Origin: Ardenticatenaceae bacterium
GTDB lineage: Bacteria; Chloroflexota; Anaerolineae; Promineifilales; Promineifilaceae
Length of the DNA: 64,000 nucleotides
Reading direction: 5' to 3'
Assembly (NCBI GenBank): GCA_020634415.1
Contig: JACKBT010000005.1
Coordinates: 1-64,000, forward strand
The translations under genes and the position numbers were made by a program. The notes beneath the pieces were generated by a model. The model had not been told where the DNA came from. It saw only the letters and a list, made by a program, of their open reading frames with translations, and made no database searches. Shown here in pieces: positions 43,308-52,699 of the stretch (the stretch's first letter is position 1; every line of letters starts with the position of its first letter).

Positions 43308-43457
43308 TTACAACATGAAGTAAATGAATATGGCAAAAAAAGCAAGTAGTGCTATGGCCATGATGATCGTTAGGATATTTTGCTTGTTGTATTTTTTTAA
43401 TATGACATACAACAGTGCAACTATAAGTCCTACTAATCCACCTATTAACGCGCCCAT
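43308..43457 (-). CDS. Small two-helix membrane protein (49 residues)
   Basis: From ATG 43457 the minus strand encodes 49 residues with two hydrophobic helices (GALIGGLVGLIVALLYVIL and ILTIIMAIALLAFFAIF) joined by KKYNKQN. The gene is AT-rich. The upstream sequence is a GATTTACGATT repeat and offers no ribosome site, so it may be a truncated remnant. Confidence 0.45.
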   Translation of the reverse strand: MGALIGGLVGLIVALLYVILKKYNKQNILTIIMAIALLAFFAIFIYFML

Positions 43458-43465
43458 TAGAGATT

Positions 43466-43527
43466 TTGGATTTACGATTTACGATTGTGTTTGGTCAATC
43501 GTAAATCGTAAATCGGCAATCATAAAT
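43466..43527. repeat. GATTTACGATT-unit hairpin repeat
   Basis: Second copy of the family at 41733-41798; it separates the small membrane ORF from the TrpB2 gene. Confidence 0.8.
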
Positions 43528-44895
43528 TTAAAAGGCTACCTGCGGCAGTTCTGTCATAGCGGCATTAATGGCTTCTTGTGGGTAATCGTGGTTGGTTAGT
43601 TCTTGCTTCATGTAGGCATCGTAGGCGGCCATGTCGAAGTGGCCGTGACCGGAGAGGTTGAAGGCGATGACCTTCTTTTCGCCGGACTCTTTGCATTTGA
43701 GGGCTTCTTCGATGGCGACGCGGACGGCGTGGGAAGTTTCGGGGGCGACGACGATGCCTTCGGCGCGGGCGAAGGTGATGGCGGCGGCGAAGGTGTCTAG
43801 CTGCTGCACGGCGCGGGCTTCGATGTTGCCATTGGCAACCAGGGCGCTGACGCTGGGGGCCATGCCGTGATAGCGCAGACCCCCAGCGTGGATGCCGGGT
43901 GGCACGAAGCTGTGGCCGAGGGTGTGCATTTTGACGATGGGGGCCATGCGGGCCGTATCGCCGTAATCAAAGGTGTATTCGCCACGGGTGAGGGTGGGGC
44001 AGGAGGCGGGTTCGCAGGCGATGACGCGGGTGTTCATGCCGTTGGTGAAGTTTTGGTGGAGGAAGGGGTAGGTGAAGCCAGCAAAGTTGGAGCCGCCACC
44101 GGCGCAGCCAATGACAATATCGGGGTATTCGCCGGCCATTTCCATCTGTTCCAGGGCTTCGAGGCCGATGACGCTTTGGTGGGTGAGGACGTGGTTGAGG
44201 ACGGAGCCGAGGCTGTATTTTTTGGCACCGCTGGAGGTGGCAGCGGCTTCGACGGCTTCGGAGATGGCGATGCCGAGTGAGCCGGGGGATTCGGGGTTGG
44301 CTTCCAGGACGGAACGGCCGTAATTGGTCCTATCTGTTGGGCTGGCATACACCTCAGCGCCGTAGGTCTGCATGAGGATGCGGCGGTAGGGTTTTTGGTT
44401 GTAGGAGACTTTGACCATGTAGACTTCGAGGGGGAGATCGAAGAATTGGCAGGCCATGGCCAGGGAGGAACCCCATTGACCTGCACCGGTTTCGGTGGTG
44501 AGGGCCTTTGTGCCGGCTTCTTTGTTGTAGAAGGCTTGGGCAACGGCCGTATTGGGTTTGTGCGATCCGGCGGGGCTGACACCTTCGTATTTGTAGTAGA
44601 TGTGGGCGGGGGTGTCGAGGGCTTTTTCCAGGCGGCGGGCGCGGAAGAGCGGTGTGGGCCGCCACAGTTTGTACACTTCGCGTACAGGTTCGGGAATCTC
44701 AATCCAGCGTTCGGCGCTGATCTCTTGCATGATGAGGCTCATGGGAAAGAGGACGCTCAAAAAGTCGGGCGTAACCGGTTCTAATGTGCCGGGGTGCAGG
44801 ACGGGCTGGGGGGCGACGGGGATGTCGGCGTTGATGTTGTACCAGGCTTTGGGCAGTTTGCTTTCATCTAATACGTATTTATATTGCTCTTCCAT
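43528..44895 (-). CDS. Tryptophan synthase beta chain-like (TrpB2)
   Basis: 455 residues, longer than TrpB1 and with the TrpB2 N-terminal extension ([24 protein letters not shown]). The PLP lysine is in GSHKPNTAV and the phosphate-binding glycines in [12 protein letters not shown]. It condenses indole with serine to form tryptophan, working without a TrpA. No other trp gene is present. AAGGAG precedes the ATG. Confidence 0.93.
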   Translation of the reverse strand: MEEQYKYVLDESKLPKAWYNINADIPVAPQPVLHPGTLEPVTPDFLSVLFPMSLIMQEISAERWIEIPEPVREVYKLWRPTPLFRARRLEKALDTPAHIYYKYEGVSPAGSHKPNTAVAQAFYNKEAGTKALTTETGAGQWGSSLAMACQFFDLPLEVYMVKVSYNQKPYRRILMQTYGAEVYASPTDRTNYGRSVLEANPESPGSLGIAISEAVEAAATSSGAKKYSLGSVLNHVLTHQSVIGLEALEQMEMAGEYPDIVIGCAGGGSNFAGFTYPFLHQNFTNGMNTRVIACEPASCPTLTRGEYTFDYGDTARMAPIVKMHTLGHSFVPPGIHAGGLRYHGMAPSVSALVANGNIEARAVQQLDTFAAAITFARAEGIVVAPETSHAVRVAIEEALKCKESGEKKVIAFNLSGHGHFDMAAYDAYMKQELTNHDYPQEAINAAMTELPQVAF

Positions 44896-44937
44896 TGGGG
44901 GTCTCTCCTTGTGTGAAAAAATTGGAAATTAGTCAGA

Positions 44938-45003
44938 GGGCGAGGCATCGGCGAAGCAAGATGTTGAATTAGACTAGGTTTTACCGCCAATGCCTCGCCC
45001 CTA
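44938..45003. repeat. GGGGCGAGGCAT hairpin repeat
   Basis: GGGCGAGGCATCGGCG faces AATGCCTCGCCCCTAC. A related hairpin is at 55905-55984. Confidence 0.75.
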
Positions 45004-45040
45004 CTACTAAAATTGTGATGGGGGATTATAGCACCTTTAA

Positions 45041-46018
45041 TCAGCGGACATAAGTGCGGAGGAGGGTGGTGCTGGTGTTGGCGGTGAGCTGGTAGGGGCC
45101 GAGGGCGGCGGGGAGGAGGGTGAATTGAACGGCCGTTAAGGCCACCTCATTCACGACCACACTCCCTTCTATCACGCCCCAAATTTCGAGGGTGCTGCCG
45201 TCGCAACGGCCGTTAAACACAGTGCCTGGCTCCATTTCCACCCGTTCGGTGACAAAGTAGCGGTTGTGGCATAACTGCCAGCGGCGCAGGCCGTCGTGGT
45301 CGGCTAGCAGTTCGGGCTGGCAGAGGCCGGGGGCGACTTGGGCGAAGTTGATGACTGACATGGCCTTGTCTATGTGCAGGGGGCGGGGTTGGCCGTTTTG
45401 CAGGCGGTTCCAGTCGTAGACGCGGTAGGTGGTGTTGGAGTTTTGCTGGATTTCGGCGATGACCAGGCCGCCGAGGATGGCGTGGAGGGAGCCAGCGGGG
45501 ACGCAAATGGTGTCGCCGGTTTGGACGGGGATGGTGTGGAGATGGGGTTCTAAACGGCCGTCGGCGATGGCCTGCCGGAAGGTTGCGGGTGTTGTGCCTG
45601 CGGTGACGCCAAGGATAACGGCCGCTTCCGGTTCGGCGTGCAGCACCACCCACATTTCTGTTTTGCCCAGTTCGTTGCCTTCGTGCTCAAGGGCATAGTC
45701 ATCATCGGGATGAACCTGGACGGATAGGGGTTGATGGGCATCGAGTAGTTTGATGAGGAGGGGGAATTTGCCGCGCTGGTGTGCCCAGGCGGAGTTTGTG
45801 CCGATGAGGTCGAGGCCGAGTTGGGTTTGGAGGGTGGTGAGGGGGGTGTGGGCGAAACGGCCGTTGGCGACTACCGTCGTGCCGTCTTCATGCCCGGCAA
45901 TTTCCCAACTTTCGGCGATTTGGCCGGGCGGCAGAGAACGGCCAAATAGCCGCTCCAGGTTACGGCCACCCCAAATATAATCTTTGAGAACAGGTGTGAA
46001 GGTAAGGGGATATAGCAT
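45041..46018 (-). CDS. manA: Mannose-6-phosphate isomerase, class I
   Basis: 325 residues from ATG 46018 (LYPLTFTPVLKDYIWGG); a longer frame would start in a repeat. Zinc ligands lie in LSVQVHPDDDYA, GKTEMWVVL and GSLHAILGG. It interconverts mannose-6-phosphate and fructose-6-phosphate, linking glycolysis to mannose-containing glycans. It follows glgB on the same strand. Confidence 0.92.
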   Translation of the reverse strand: MLYPLTFTPVLKDYIWGGRNLERLFGRSLPPGQIAESWEIAGHEDGTTVVANGRFAHTPLTTLQTQLGLDLIGTNSAWAHQRGKFPLLIKLLDAHQPLSVQVHPDDDYALEHEGNELGKTEMWVVLHAEPEAAVILGVTAGTTPATFRQAIADGRLEPHLHTIPVQTGDTICVPAGSLHAILGGLVIAEIQQNSNTTYRVYDWNRLQNGQPRPLHIDKAMSVINFAQVAPGLCQPELLADHDGLRRWQLCHNRYFVTERVEMEPGTVFNGRCDGSTLEIWGVIEGSVVVNEVALTAVQFTLLPAALGPYQLTANTSTTLLRTYVR

Positions 46019-46022
46019 AAGC

Positions 46023-46075
46023 AAGATTGAAAGATTAAGAGATTGGGCCAATCTTCAAGATTGGCCCAATCTGAA
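46023..46075. repeat. AGATTGGCCCAATCT hairpin repeat
   Basis: AGATTGGGCCAATCTTCAAG and its inverted partner form a hairpin upstream of manA, also seen at 29274-29312 in the tRNA array. Confidence 0.8.
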
Positions 46076-46112
46076 AGCCGCTAACTTATTTGTGAACGCT
46101 TACTCATCTCAT

Positions 46113-48311
46113 CTAGGGGGTTCGTTTCCAAAATACAATTGCCAAAGGCGGCAGGGTCATTTTGACGACATGGCGGGTTTCATCCCAGGGGATGGGGGTG
46201 CTGGCGGCGGGTTGTTCATTGAGGATATTGCTGCCGCCGTAGCGCGTGGCATCGCTGTTGAGTAATTCCTGATATGTGCCGGGTTCGGGTACGGGCAGCC
46301 AATAGTCGTGGCGCACGACGGGTGTGAAGTTGCAAGCGACAATGATCGTCTCACCGCTTTCGGGGCTGACCCTGGCATAAGAAAGCAGGCTGCGCTCGCC
46401 ATCGTGTAAATCGAGCCATTGGAAGCCTTGCCACGAGAAATCATGCTGGTAAAGGGCTGGCTGGGCGGTGTAAAAATGGTTGAGATCGCGCACCCAGTCT
46501 TGTAGTTGTTGGTGTTTAGGCTCGGTGTCTAGCAAGTGCCAGTCGAGGCTGCGGGCTTCGCTCCACTCTTGCCATTGGCCGAATTCACCGCCCATGAAGA
46601 GCAGTTTTTTGCCGGGGTGGCTCCATTGGTAGCCGTAGAGCAGGCGTAGATTGGCGAATTTGCGCCAGACATCACCGGGCATTTTGTCTAACATGCTCTT
46701 TTTGAGGTGAACGACTTCGTCGTGGGAGAAGGGGAGCATGAATTTTTCGCTGAAGGCGTACATGAGGGAGAAGGTCATGGTGCCGTGATGGTGGCTGCGG
46801 TAGATGGGGTCCATGGACATGTATTTGAGGGTGTCGTGCATCCAGCCCATGTTCCATTTGAGGTCGAAGCCGAGGCCGTGATCTTCGAGGGAGTGGGTAA
46901 CACCGGGCCACGCAGTAGACTCTTCGGCGATGGTGAGGACACCGGGGAACTGTTCGTGAATGTTTTGGTTGAAGCGGCGCACGAATTCGATGGCTTCCAG
47001 ATTTTCGCGGCCGCCGTAGCGGTTGGGTATCCATTGGCCGGGTTCGCGGGAGAAGTCGAGGTAGATCATGGAGGCGACGGCGTCTACGCGCAGGCCGTCT
47101 ATGTGGTATTTGTCGAGCCAGAAGAGGGCGTTGCTGATGAGGAATTGGCTGACTTCGGAACGGCCGTAATTAAAAATGAGTGTGCCCCAATCGGGGTGTT
47201 CGCCTTGCAGCGGGTGGGCATGTTCGTAGAGATGGGTGCCATCGAAGAAGGCGAGGCCATGCTGGTCTTTGGGGAAGTGGGCGGGAACCCAGTCGAGAAT
47301 GATGCCGATGCCTGCCTGGTGGCAGCGGTCTACGAAGGCCATGAAGTCGTCGGGGCTGCCGAAGCGGGCGGTGGGGGCGTAGTAGCCTGTTACCTGGTAG
47401 CCCCAGGAGCCATCGTAGGGGTATTCGGAGATGGGCAGCAGTTCGATGTGGGTGAAGCCCATTTCTTGGACGTAGGGGATGAGGGTGTCGGCGATTTCGT
47501 TGTAATTTAGCATCTCGCTGCCGTTTTCGCCTTTGCGCCGCCAGGAGGCGAGTTGGACTTCGTAGACGCTGATGGGCTGGTTGAAGTCGTGGTGCTGGCT
47601 GCGGTTGGCGATCCAGTCGTCATCGTGCCATTGGTGTTTGTTGATGTTCCAGACGATGGAGGCGTTGTTGGGGCGCAGTTCGCTGGCGAAACCGACGGGA
47701 TCGGTTTTGTTGACGGTGTAGCCGTGGTAGCGGGTTTTGATTTCGTATTTGTAGACGATGCCTTCGCCGAGGTCGGGGATGAAGAGTTCCCAGATGCCGC
47801 TGTTGTGGTGGAAGCGCATGGGGTGGCGACGGCCGTCCCATTGGTTGAAGTCGCCAACGACGCTGACGCGCAGGGCGCTGGGTGCCCAAACGGCGAAACG
47901 GACGCCGGAACGGCCGTCTAGTTCCATGATGTGCGCCCCTAAATGATCGTAAACGTGCAGATGGGTTCCTTCGGCGATGAGGTATTCGTCATAGTCGGAA
48001 AGTGTGGGGGGGAAGCGGTAAGGGTCTTCCAGGCGTATCTGGCTGCCGATGTCGGTTGTGACCTGGTAGTGGTAGTGGAGGGGAAGTTGGGCTTGGGTGA
48101 TGAAGGCTTCAAACAAGCCGGCGGGATGGACTTTTACCATGTCAATGGTATCATCAGCGATGTGCAGGGAGACGTGGGTGGCGTAAGGCAGTAGGGTGCG
48201 AATAACGACTCCATTTTGGTGAGTGTGGGGGCCGAGGACACTGAAGGGATCGCCGTGATAGCTGTGGACGATGGCATCAATGATATGTTCAGAAAGGGTT
48301 GGGTATGTCAT
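46113..48311 (-). CDS. glgB: 1,4-alpha-glucan branching enzyme
   Basis: 732 residues. An N-terminal CBM48 pair ([31 protein letters not shown]) precedes the GH13 barrel. The catalytic residues are Asp in [10 protein letters not shown], Glu in TIAEEST and Asp in PFSHDEV; the insertion motif [11 protein letters not shown] is typical of GlgB. It introduces alpha-1,6 branches into glycogen. No other glg gene is in the window. Confidence 0.97.
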   Translation of the reverse strand: MTYPTLSEHIIDAIVHSYHGDPFSVLGPHTHQNGVVIRTLLPYATHVSLHIADDTIDMVKVHPAGLFEAFITQAQLPLHYHYQVTTDIGSQIRLEDPYRFPPTLSDYDEYLIAEGTHLHVYDHLGAHIMELDGRSGVRFAVWAPSALRVSVVGDFNQWDGRRHPMRFHHNSGIWELFIPDLGEGIVYKYEIKTRYHGYTVNKTDPVGFASELRPNNASIVWNINKHQWHDDDWIANRSQHHDFNQPISVYEVQLASWRRKGENGSEMLNYNEIADTLIPYVQEMGFTHIELLPISEYPYDGSWGYQVTGYYAPTARFGSPDDFMAFVDRCHQAGIGIILDWVPAHFPKDQHGLAFFDGTHLYEHAHPLQGEHPDWGTLIFNYGRSEVSQFLISNALFWLDKYHIDGLRVDAVASMIYLDFSREPGQWIPNRYGGRENLEAIEFVRRFNQNIHEQFPGVLTIAEESTAWPGVTHSLEDHGLGFDLKWNMGWMHDTLKYMSMDPIYRSHHHGTMTFSLMYAFSEKFMLPFSHDEVVHLKKSMLDKMPGDVWRKFANLRLLYGYQWSHPGKKLLFMGGEFGQWQEWSEARSLDWHLLDTEPKHQQLQDWVRDLNHFYTAQPALYQHDFSWQGFQWLDLHDGERSLLSYARVSPESGETIIVACNFTPVVRHDYWLPVPEPGTYQELLNSDATRYGGSNILNEQPAASTPIPWDETRHVVKMTLPPLAIVFWKRTP

Positions 48312-48430
48312 GGAGATATTGTACTCTATTCACTGGTGACCTGACAGTTTTTAGTGAAGATGTAGTGGAATGTACGGAATTACCCATGTTTTACGGGGCA
48401 ATTTGGAGTAAGATGAAGAAAACAGGTAAT

Positions 48431-48512
48431 CGTTCAGTTCCGAAAAATCCTCCCGGAGGCTTCTTGTACGGAGGCTTTCTCGAGGGAAACCCTCCGGGAG
48501 GGTGAACGGTTA
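48431..48512. repeat. CCTCCGGGAGG repeat, copy C
   Basis: An 82-base relative of the 92-bp repeats at 20531 and 21401, in the orientation of copy B and ending GGGTGAACGGTTAC. Confidence 0.82.
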
Positions 48513-48538
48513 CGAAAACGGATGGTCATAGGTGAAAT

Positions 48539-49468
48539 ATGTGGCGTAAATTGGTTGCTTTTATGTGGTTGATGATGCCATTTTTGCTGGTGGCGTGTAG
48601 TATGACGATGGAGGCGACACCCGAAGCGGCAACGGCCGTTCCTGACCGGGCTATTGTGTTTGGTGATATTTCGGATGAACCGGCGGAGACGATTGCGGGG
48701 ACGCAGCCGATTGCTGATTATGTGGCGGCGCAGTTGGGCGAGTATGGCATTACACGGGGGGAGGTGAAGATTGCTCCCGATTTGGAGACGATGATCCAGT
48801 ATATGGCTGATGGGGAAGTGGATATTTATTTTGACAGCCCTTATCCGGCTTTGGTGGTGAGCCAACAGACGGGGGCGATGCCGGTGCTGCGGCGGTGGAA
48901 GTATGGGGTGTCGGCGTATCATTCGGTGTTTATTGCGCGGAAGGATTCGGGACTCAGTTCGCTGGAAGATTTGCGGGGGAAGATGGTGGCTTTTGAGGAG
49001 TCTTTTTCAACGTCGGGTTATATGCTGCCTTTGTCGTTTTTGATGGAGCAGGGTATGAACCCGGTGGAGAAGGCGAACCCGGAAACGGCCGTTGCCACCG
49101 ACGAAGTGGGCTATGTGTTTAGTACGGCCGATAATACGACCATTCAGTGGGTGGTGAGTGGGAAAGTGCCGGTGGGTGTGATTGATAATGTGACTTTTGA
49201 CATTCTGCTGCCGGAGGAGACCCGTGAGGGGTTGATTATATTGGCGGCGACGGAAGATGTGCCGCGGCAGGTGATGGTGCTGCGTGAAGAGATTGAGCCG
49301 GAGTTGGCGGCGGCTATTCAGCAGATTTTGATTAACATTGATGAACAGGCAGATGCACAGATGGCTTTGGAGGAGTTTTTGACGACGGAGTTTGATGAGT
49401 TCCCGGAAGGAGCTGAGGCGGCTTTGGCGCGTATGCAAACGCTGTATGAGCTGGTGCAGGATAATTGA
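48539..49468 (+). CDS. PhnD-like phosphate/phosphonate-binding lipoprotein
   Basis: 309 residues. A signal segment with lipobox LLVACS gives a lipid-anchored exported protein. The fold is the PhnD periplasmic binding type (IVFGDISDEPAETI, VDIYFDSPYPALV, RKDSGLSSLEDLRGKMVAF). No transporter genes follow; instead a histidine kinase overlaps by 4 bp (ATGA). The protein is therefore probably the sensor for that kinase rather than an uptake component. The ligand is unknown. Confidence 0.85.
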   Translation: MWRKLVAFMWLMMPFLLVACSMTMEATPEAATAVPDRAIVFGDISDEPAETIAGTQPIADYVAAQLGEYGITRGEVKIAPDLETMIQYMADGEVDIYFDSPYPALVVSQQTGAMPVLRRWKYGVSAYHSVFIARKDSGLSSLEDLRGKMVAFEESFSTSGYMLPLSFLMEQGMNPVEKANPETAVATDEVGYVFSTADNTTIQWVVSGKVPVGVIDNVTFDILLPEETREGLIILAATEDVPRQVMVLREEIEPELAAAIQQILINIDEQADAQMALEEFLTTEFDEFPEGAEAALARMQTLYELVQDN

Positions 49469-51006
49469 TGAGCTTGATTTTTTGGAAACGCTGGCCGCTG
49501 GCGTTGAAGTTGACGGTGACGATTACGGGTATTGTGGTGCTGTTGGTGCTGTTGGTTACGGCTATTTCCACGCAGCGGGAGCGGCATAATTTTCAGGCGG
49601 AGTTGGAGCAGCAGGCGTTGCTGCTGCTGGATACGATTGCGGCCAGTACGGTGGATTCTCTTTATTTTTTGGATGGGGATTTTATGGTGGACCTGATGCG
49701 TGATATTGGCCGGGCTGAGGTGCTGACGTTTGGCCGTATTTATGATGCGGACGGCCGTATTGTGGCTGATGTGCTGAATCCGAATGCCGGTTTTTCGTTG
49801 GAACCGGACGCATTGGGGCAGGAGTTGGTGGGAAGGGAAACGGCCGTTTTCCAGTGGCAGGCGGATCAACTGGTTGCCGGTCAGCCAGTGAAGGTGGGCG
49901 CAGAGACAATTGGCGCTATCAGCATTGGGCTGTCCACCCAGCCATTGGCGGCCAAAATTGATGCGGTACGCAACCAGGGTATTCTGGTGGCGGTTGTGGC
50001 GATTTTGGTTGGGTTGGTATTGGCTTTGCTTTTCAGCCGTTCCATTACCGAGCCTTTGCAGTTATTGATGGAGGCGACAGATCGGGTTAGCAGGGGCGAA
50101 CTCTCCCACCGTGTGCATTTGGCGAGTGGTGATGAGCTGGCCAAACTGGGGGGGCATTTTAACCGCATGACGGCCCAATTGGCGCAGACGCTGCAGCAGA
50201 TGGAGCAGGAGATTGAACAGAGGAAGCAGACGCAAGCTGCGCTGGAGATTGCCAAAAATGAGGCTGAGGCGGCGAACCGGGCCAAAAGCACCTTTTTGGC
50301 GAATGTGAGCCATGAACTGCGGACACCGCTGGCGGCGATTATTGGTTACAGCGAACTGATTCAAGAGCAGGTGGAGTTTGAGGAGTATGATGATTTGGAT
50401 AGAAAAGCTGAACGCATTCTGACCTCTGGCACCCAGCTATTGCGGCTGATTAACGATATTTTGGATTTGTCGAAAATTGAGGCAGGGCGGATGGATGTGC
50501 ATTTGGAACCTTTTTCCCTGGCTCCGTTTGTGGATGATGTATTGATGACGACGGAACCGCTGATGCTGAAGAATGGCAACCAGTTGAAACTGGTGGGCGA
50601 TTCATCTGCTTGGGGCGAGATTGTGGCGGATGAGGCACGGCTGCGGCAGGTGTTGATTAATCTGTTGGGGAATGCGGCTAAGTTTACGGAGAATGGGACG
50701 ATTACGCTGCGGGTGGAGCGTGATGGGCAGGCAGCTATGGGGGAGTGGATTCGTCTGTCGGTTTCGGATACGGGGATTGGCATACCGGAGGAGCATGTGA
50801 AGCTGCTTTTTCAGCCTTTTAGCCAGGTTGATCCGTCTACGACGCGCCGTTATGAGGGGACGGGGCTGGGGTTGGCTATTAGCCAGCATTTTTGTGAGAT
50901 GATGGGGGGGTATATTGATGTGAAGAGTGAAGAGGGGTTGGGGTCTACCTTTACGGTGAATTTGCCGATTCAGGCGGAGCCGGAAAGTTCTTTGATGGAT
51001 GTTTGA
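49465..51006 (+). CDS. Sensor histidine kinase
   Basis: 513 residues: transmembrane helix at about 12-34, an exported sensor region, a second helix at about 165-190, HAMP (SITEPLQLLMEATDRV), a coiled coil, HisKA with the phospho-accepting His in NVSHELRTPL, and HATPase_c (NLLGNAAKFTENG, DTGIGIPEEH, GTGLGLAIS). It overlaps the PhnD-like lipoprotein gene by 4 bp and probably takes its signal from it. No response regulator is adjacent. Confidence 0.94.
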   Translation: MMSLIFWKRWPLALKLTVTITGIVVLLVLLVTAISTQRERHNFQAELEQQALLLLDTIAASTVDSLYFLDGDFMVDLMRDIGRAEVLTFGRIYDADGRIVADVLNPNAGFSLEPDALGQELVGRETAVFQWQADQLVAGQPVKVGAETIGAISIGLSTQPLAAKIDAVRNQGILVAVVAILVGLVLALLFSRSITEPLQLLMEATDRVSRGELSHRVHLASGDELAKLGGHFNRMTAQLAQTLQQMEQEIEQRKQTQAALEIAKNEAEAANRAKSTFLANVSHELRTPLAAIIGYSELIQEQVEFEEYDDLDRKAERILTSGTQLLRLINDILDLSKIEAGRMDVHLEPFSLAPFVDDVLMTTEPLMLKNGNQLKLVGDSSAWGEIVADEARLRQVLINLLGNAAKFTENGTITLRVERDGQAAMGEWIRLSVSDTGIGIPEEHVKLLFQPFSQVDPSTTRRYEGTGLGLAISQHFCEMMGGYIDVKSEEGLGSTFTVNLPIQAEPESSLMDV

Positions 51007-51086
51007 TTTGTCCGGTAAGCAGTAATCAGTCAGCGGTGGCCCGTTGGTTCTGCCTGTTGGATGCTGTTTGCTGACTGTTGTTGGTT

Positions 51087-51983
51087 ATGACTGACTGGCT
51101 GGCTTTTCTGATTTTGATGGGACTTTATTTGGGTATGGCGACGCAGGTGGTGGTGCGGAGTTCGCGGCGTTTTTATGATAATAAAACACATGGAGTGCTG
51201 CTGGCGATGGTGCTGGTGGTTCCGTATGTGCTGGTGGCGGTGGGGGACGGCCGTTCTAATCCCACGACTTTTCTGAATGGGCTGGGCCGCATGGCCTTGT
51301 ATCTGGCTGTGCCGGCGGTGGCTTTGGTGCTGCGGCCCAAGGGGGCCAAAGCCCTGCACCCGTTGGGTATTGTGGCGGTTTTGGCGATTTGGCTGCCGAT
51401 TGAGTTTGATTGGCTGCCACAAGTGGCGGCGCATTTGGGGGCAGGGGTGGATATTCCGGTTGCTTTGTTGACGGGGGTGGTGCTGGCGCTGGTCTGTTTT
51501 TTGGTAATACGGCCGTTGCCTATGGGCTACACCTTCCGCTTAACCGACCGCGATTTTCGTCTGGCGAGCAAAGCATTGGCGGCGTATATGATCACTGCTT
51601 TGCCGCTGGGCTTGGTGACGCGCTTTTTGGTTATCGAGGTTGCTCCATTTGACACATTCCAGTGGATTTGGGCCTGGCCGTTGGGTTATCTGTTTACGGC
51701 TTTGCCGGAGGAGATGCTGTTTCGTGGGGTGATTCAGCAGTTGATTCAGGATCGGGTGAAGAATGAGCGGCTGGCGTTGGCGTTGGCTTCAGTCATTTTT
51801 GGCCTGGCGCATTTGAATAATGGCACGCCGGGTTATGCGGTGCCTAATTGGATGTATGCGGTGATGGCGATGCTGGCGGGGGTGGCTTATGGCTGGACGT
51901 GGCGCAGAACGGGGAAAGTAACGGGATCGGCCGTTGTTCATGCCACGGTGAACTATATTTGGGGGATTTTGTTGGGGGGATAG
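51087..51983 (+). CDS. CPBP-family intramembrane metalloprotease
   Basis: 298 residues from ATG 51087. About eight helices; the CPBP motifs are ALPEEMLFRGVIQQ (EExxxR) and FGLAHLNNG (second His), with a third motif near VVHATVNYIWG. These relatives of CAAX protease Rce1 process membrane proteins or peptides; some confer bacteriocin immunity. The target is unknown. Confidence 0.9.
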   Translation: MTDWLAFLILMGLYLGMATQVVVRSSRRFYDNKTHGVLLAMVLVVPYVLVAVGDGRSNPTTFLNGLGRMALYLAVPAVALVLRPKGAKALHPLGIVAVLAIWLPIEFDWLPQVAAHLGAGVDIPVALLTGVVLALVCFLVIRPLPMGYTFRLTDRDFRLASKALAAYMITALPLGLVTRFLVIEVAPFDTFQWIWAWPLGYLFTALPEEMLFRGVIQQLIQDRVKNERLALALASVIFGLAHLNNGTPGYAVPNWMYAVMAMLAGVAYGWTWRRTGKVTGSAVVHATVNYIWGILLGG

Positions 51984-51993
51984 AAGGTAAGGA

Positions 51994-52668
51994 ATGATTC
52001 AAGCAGTTGTTTTTGATTTTGATGGGTTGATTTTGGATACGGAGACATCGGATTATTTGTCGTGGAAGGCGGTGTATGAGTCGTTTGACTGTGAACTGCC
52101 TCTGGCAACGTGGTGTGAGAATATTGGTTCGACTGATTTTTTTAATCCGTATACCTATTTGGAGGGTTTGTTGGGACGGCCGATTGACAGAACGGCCGTT
52201 CATGACCAGCGCAAGAAATTGGATTTAGAAATGCTCGACCAATTAGACATTCTGCCTGGTGTAGACAATTACCTGAATGAAGCTCGCCAGTTAGGGCTAA
52301 AAGTGGGCATTGCTTCTAGTTCAGACCACAAGTGGGTGGATGGTTATCTGGAGAAGTTTGGCTTGACGCACCGCTTTGATGTGGTGCGCTGCCGGGATGA
52401 TGTGGGCGATGTGGGCAAGCCGAACCCGGCCGTTTATCTGGCGGCGGCGGCGGCGTTGGGGGTGGCGGCGCCGCAGGCGGTGGCTCTGGAAGATTCGCCT
52501 AACGGCGCGTTGGCGGCTAGACGGGCGGGGATGTATTGTGTGGCAGTGCCCAACCAGATGACGCAGGCACTGGCGTTTGGCGAGGTACATTATCGGTTGC
52601 AGTCGTTGGCGGATATGCCTCTGGCGGCGTTATTGGAGCAGATTAGGAGACTAGAGACTAGAGACTAA
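51994..52668 (+). CDS. HAD-family hydrolase, beta-phosphoglucomutase-like
   Basis: 224 residues. Motif I FDFDGLILDTE, helical cap domain, motif II IASSSDHKW, motif III KPNPAVYLAA and motif IV ALEDSPNGALAA. The second motif-I Asp suggests a phosphatase or phosphoglucomutase. It starts 10 bp after the CPBP gene; the C-terminus (LETRD) runs into a GAGACT repeat. Confidence 0.9.
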   Translation: MIQAVVFDFDGLILDTETSDYLSWKAVYESFDCELPLATWCENIGSTDFFNPYTYLEGLLGRPIDRTAVHDQRKKLDLEMLDQLDILPGVDNYLNEARQLGLKVGIASSSDHKWVDGYLEKFGLTHRFDVVRCRDDVGDVGKPNPAVYLAAAAALGVAAPQAVALEDSPNGALAARRAGMYCVAVPNQMTQALAFGEVHYRLQSLADMPLAALLEQIRRLETRD

Positions 52669-52693
52669 TAATCTCCAGTCTCTAGTCTCTCTA
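52648..52693. repeat. GAGACTAGAGACTAG-unit hairpin repeat
   Basis: Overlaps the last codons of the HAD gene (RRLETRD is read from it) and ends 7 bp before the FAD monooxygenase start. Confidence 0.8.
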
Positions 52694-52699
52694 TTAAGA

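Noticed and set aside
43138..43599. Two plus-strand frames in the AT-rich spacer before TrpB2
   Set aside because: Neither has a ribosome site; one runs through a repeat, and the opposite strand offers a better small membrane ORF.
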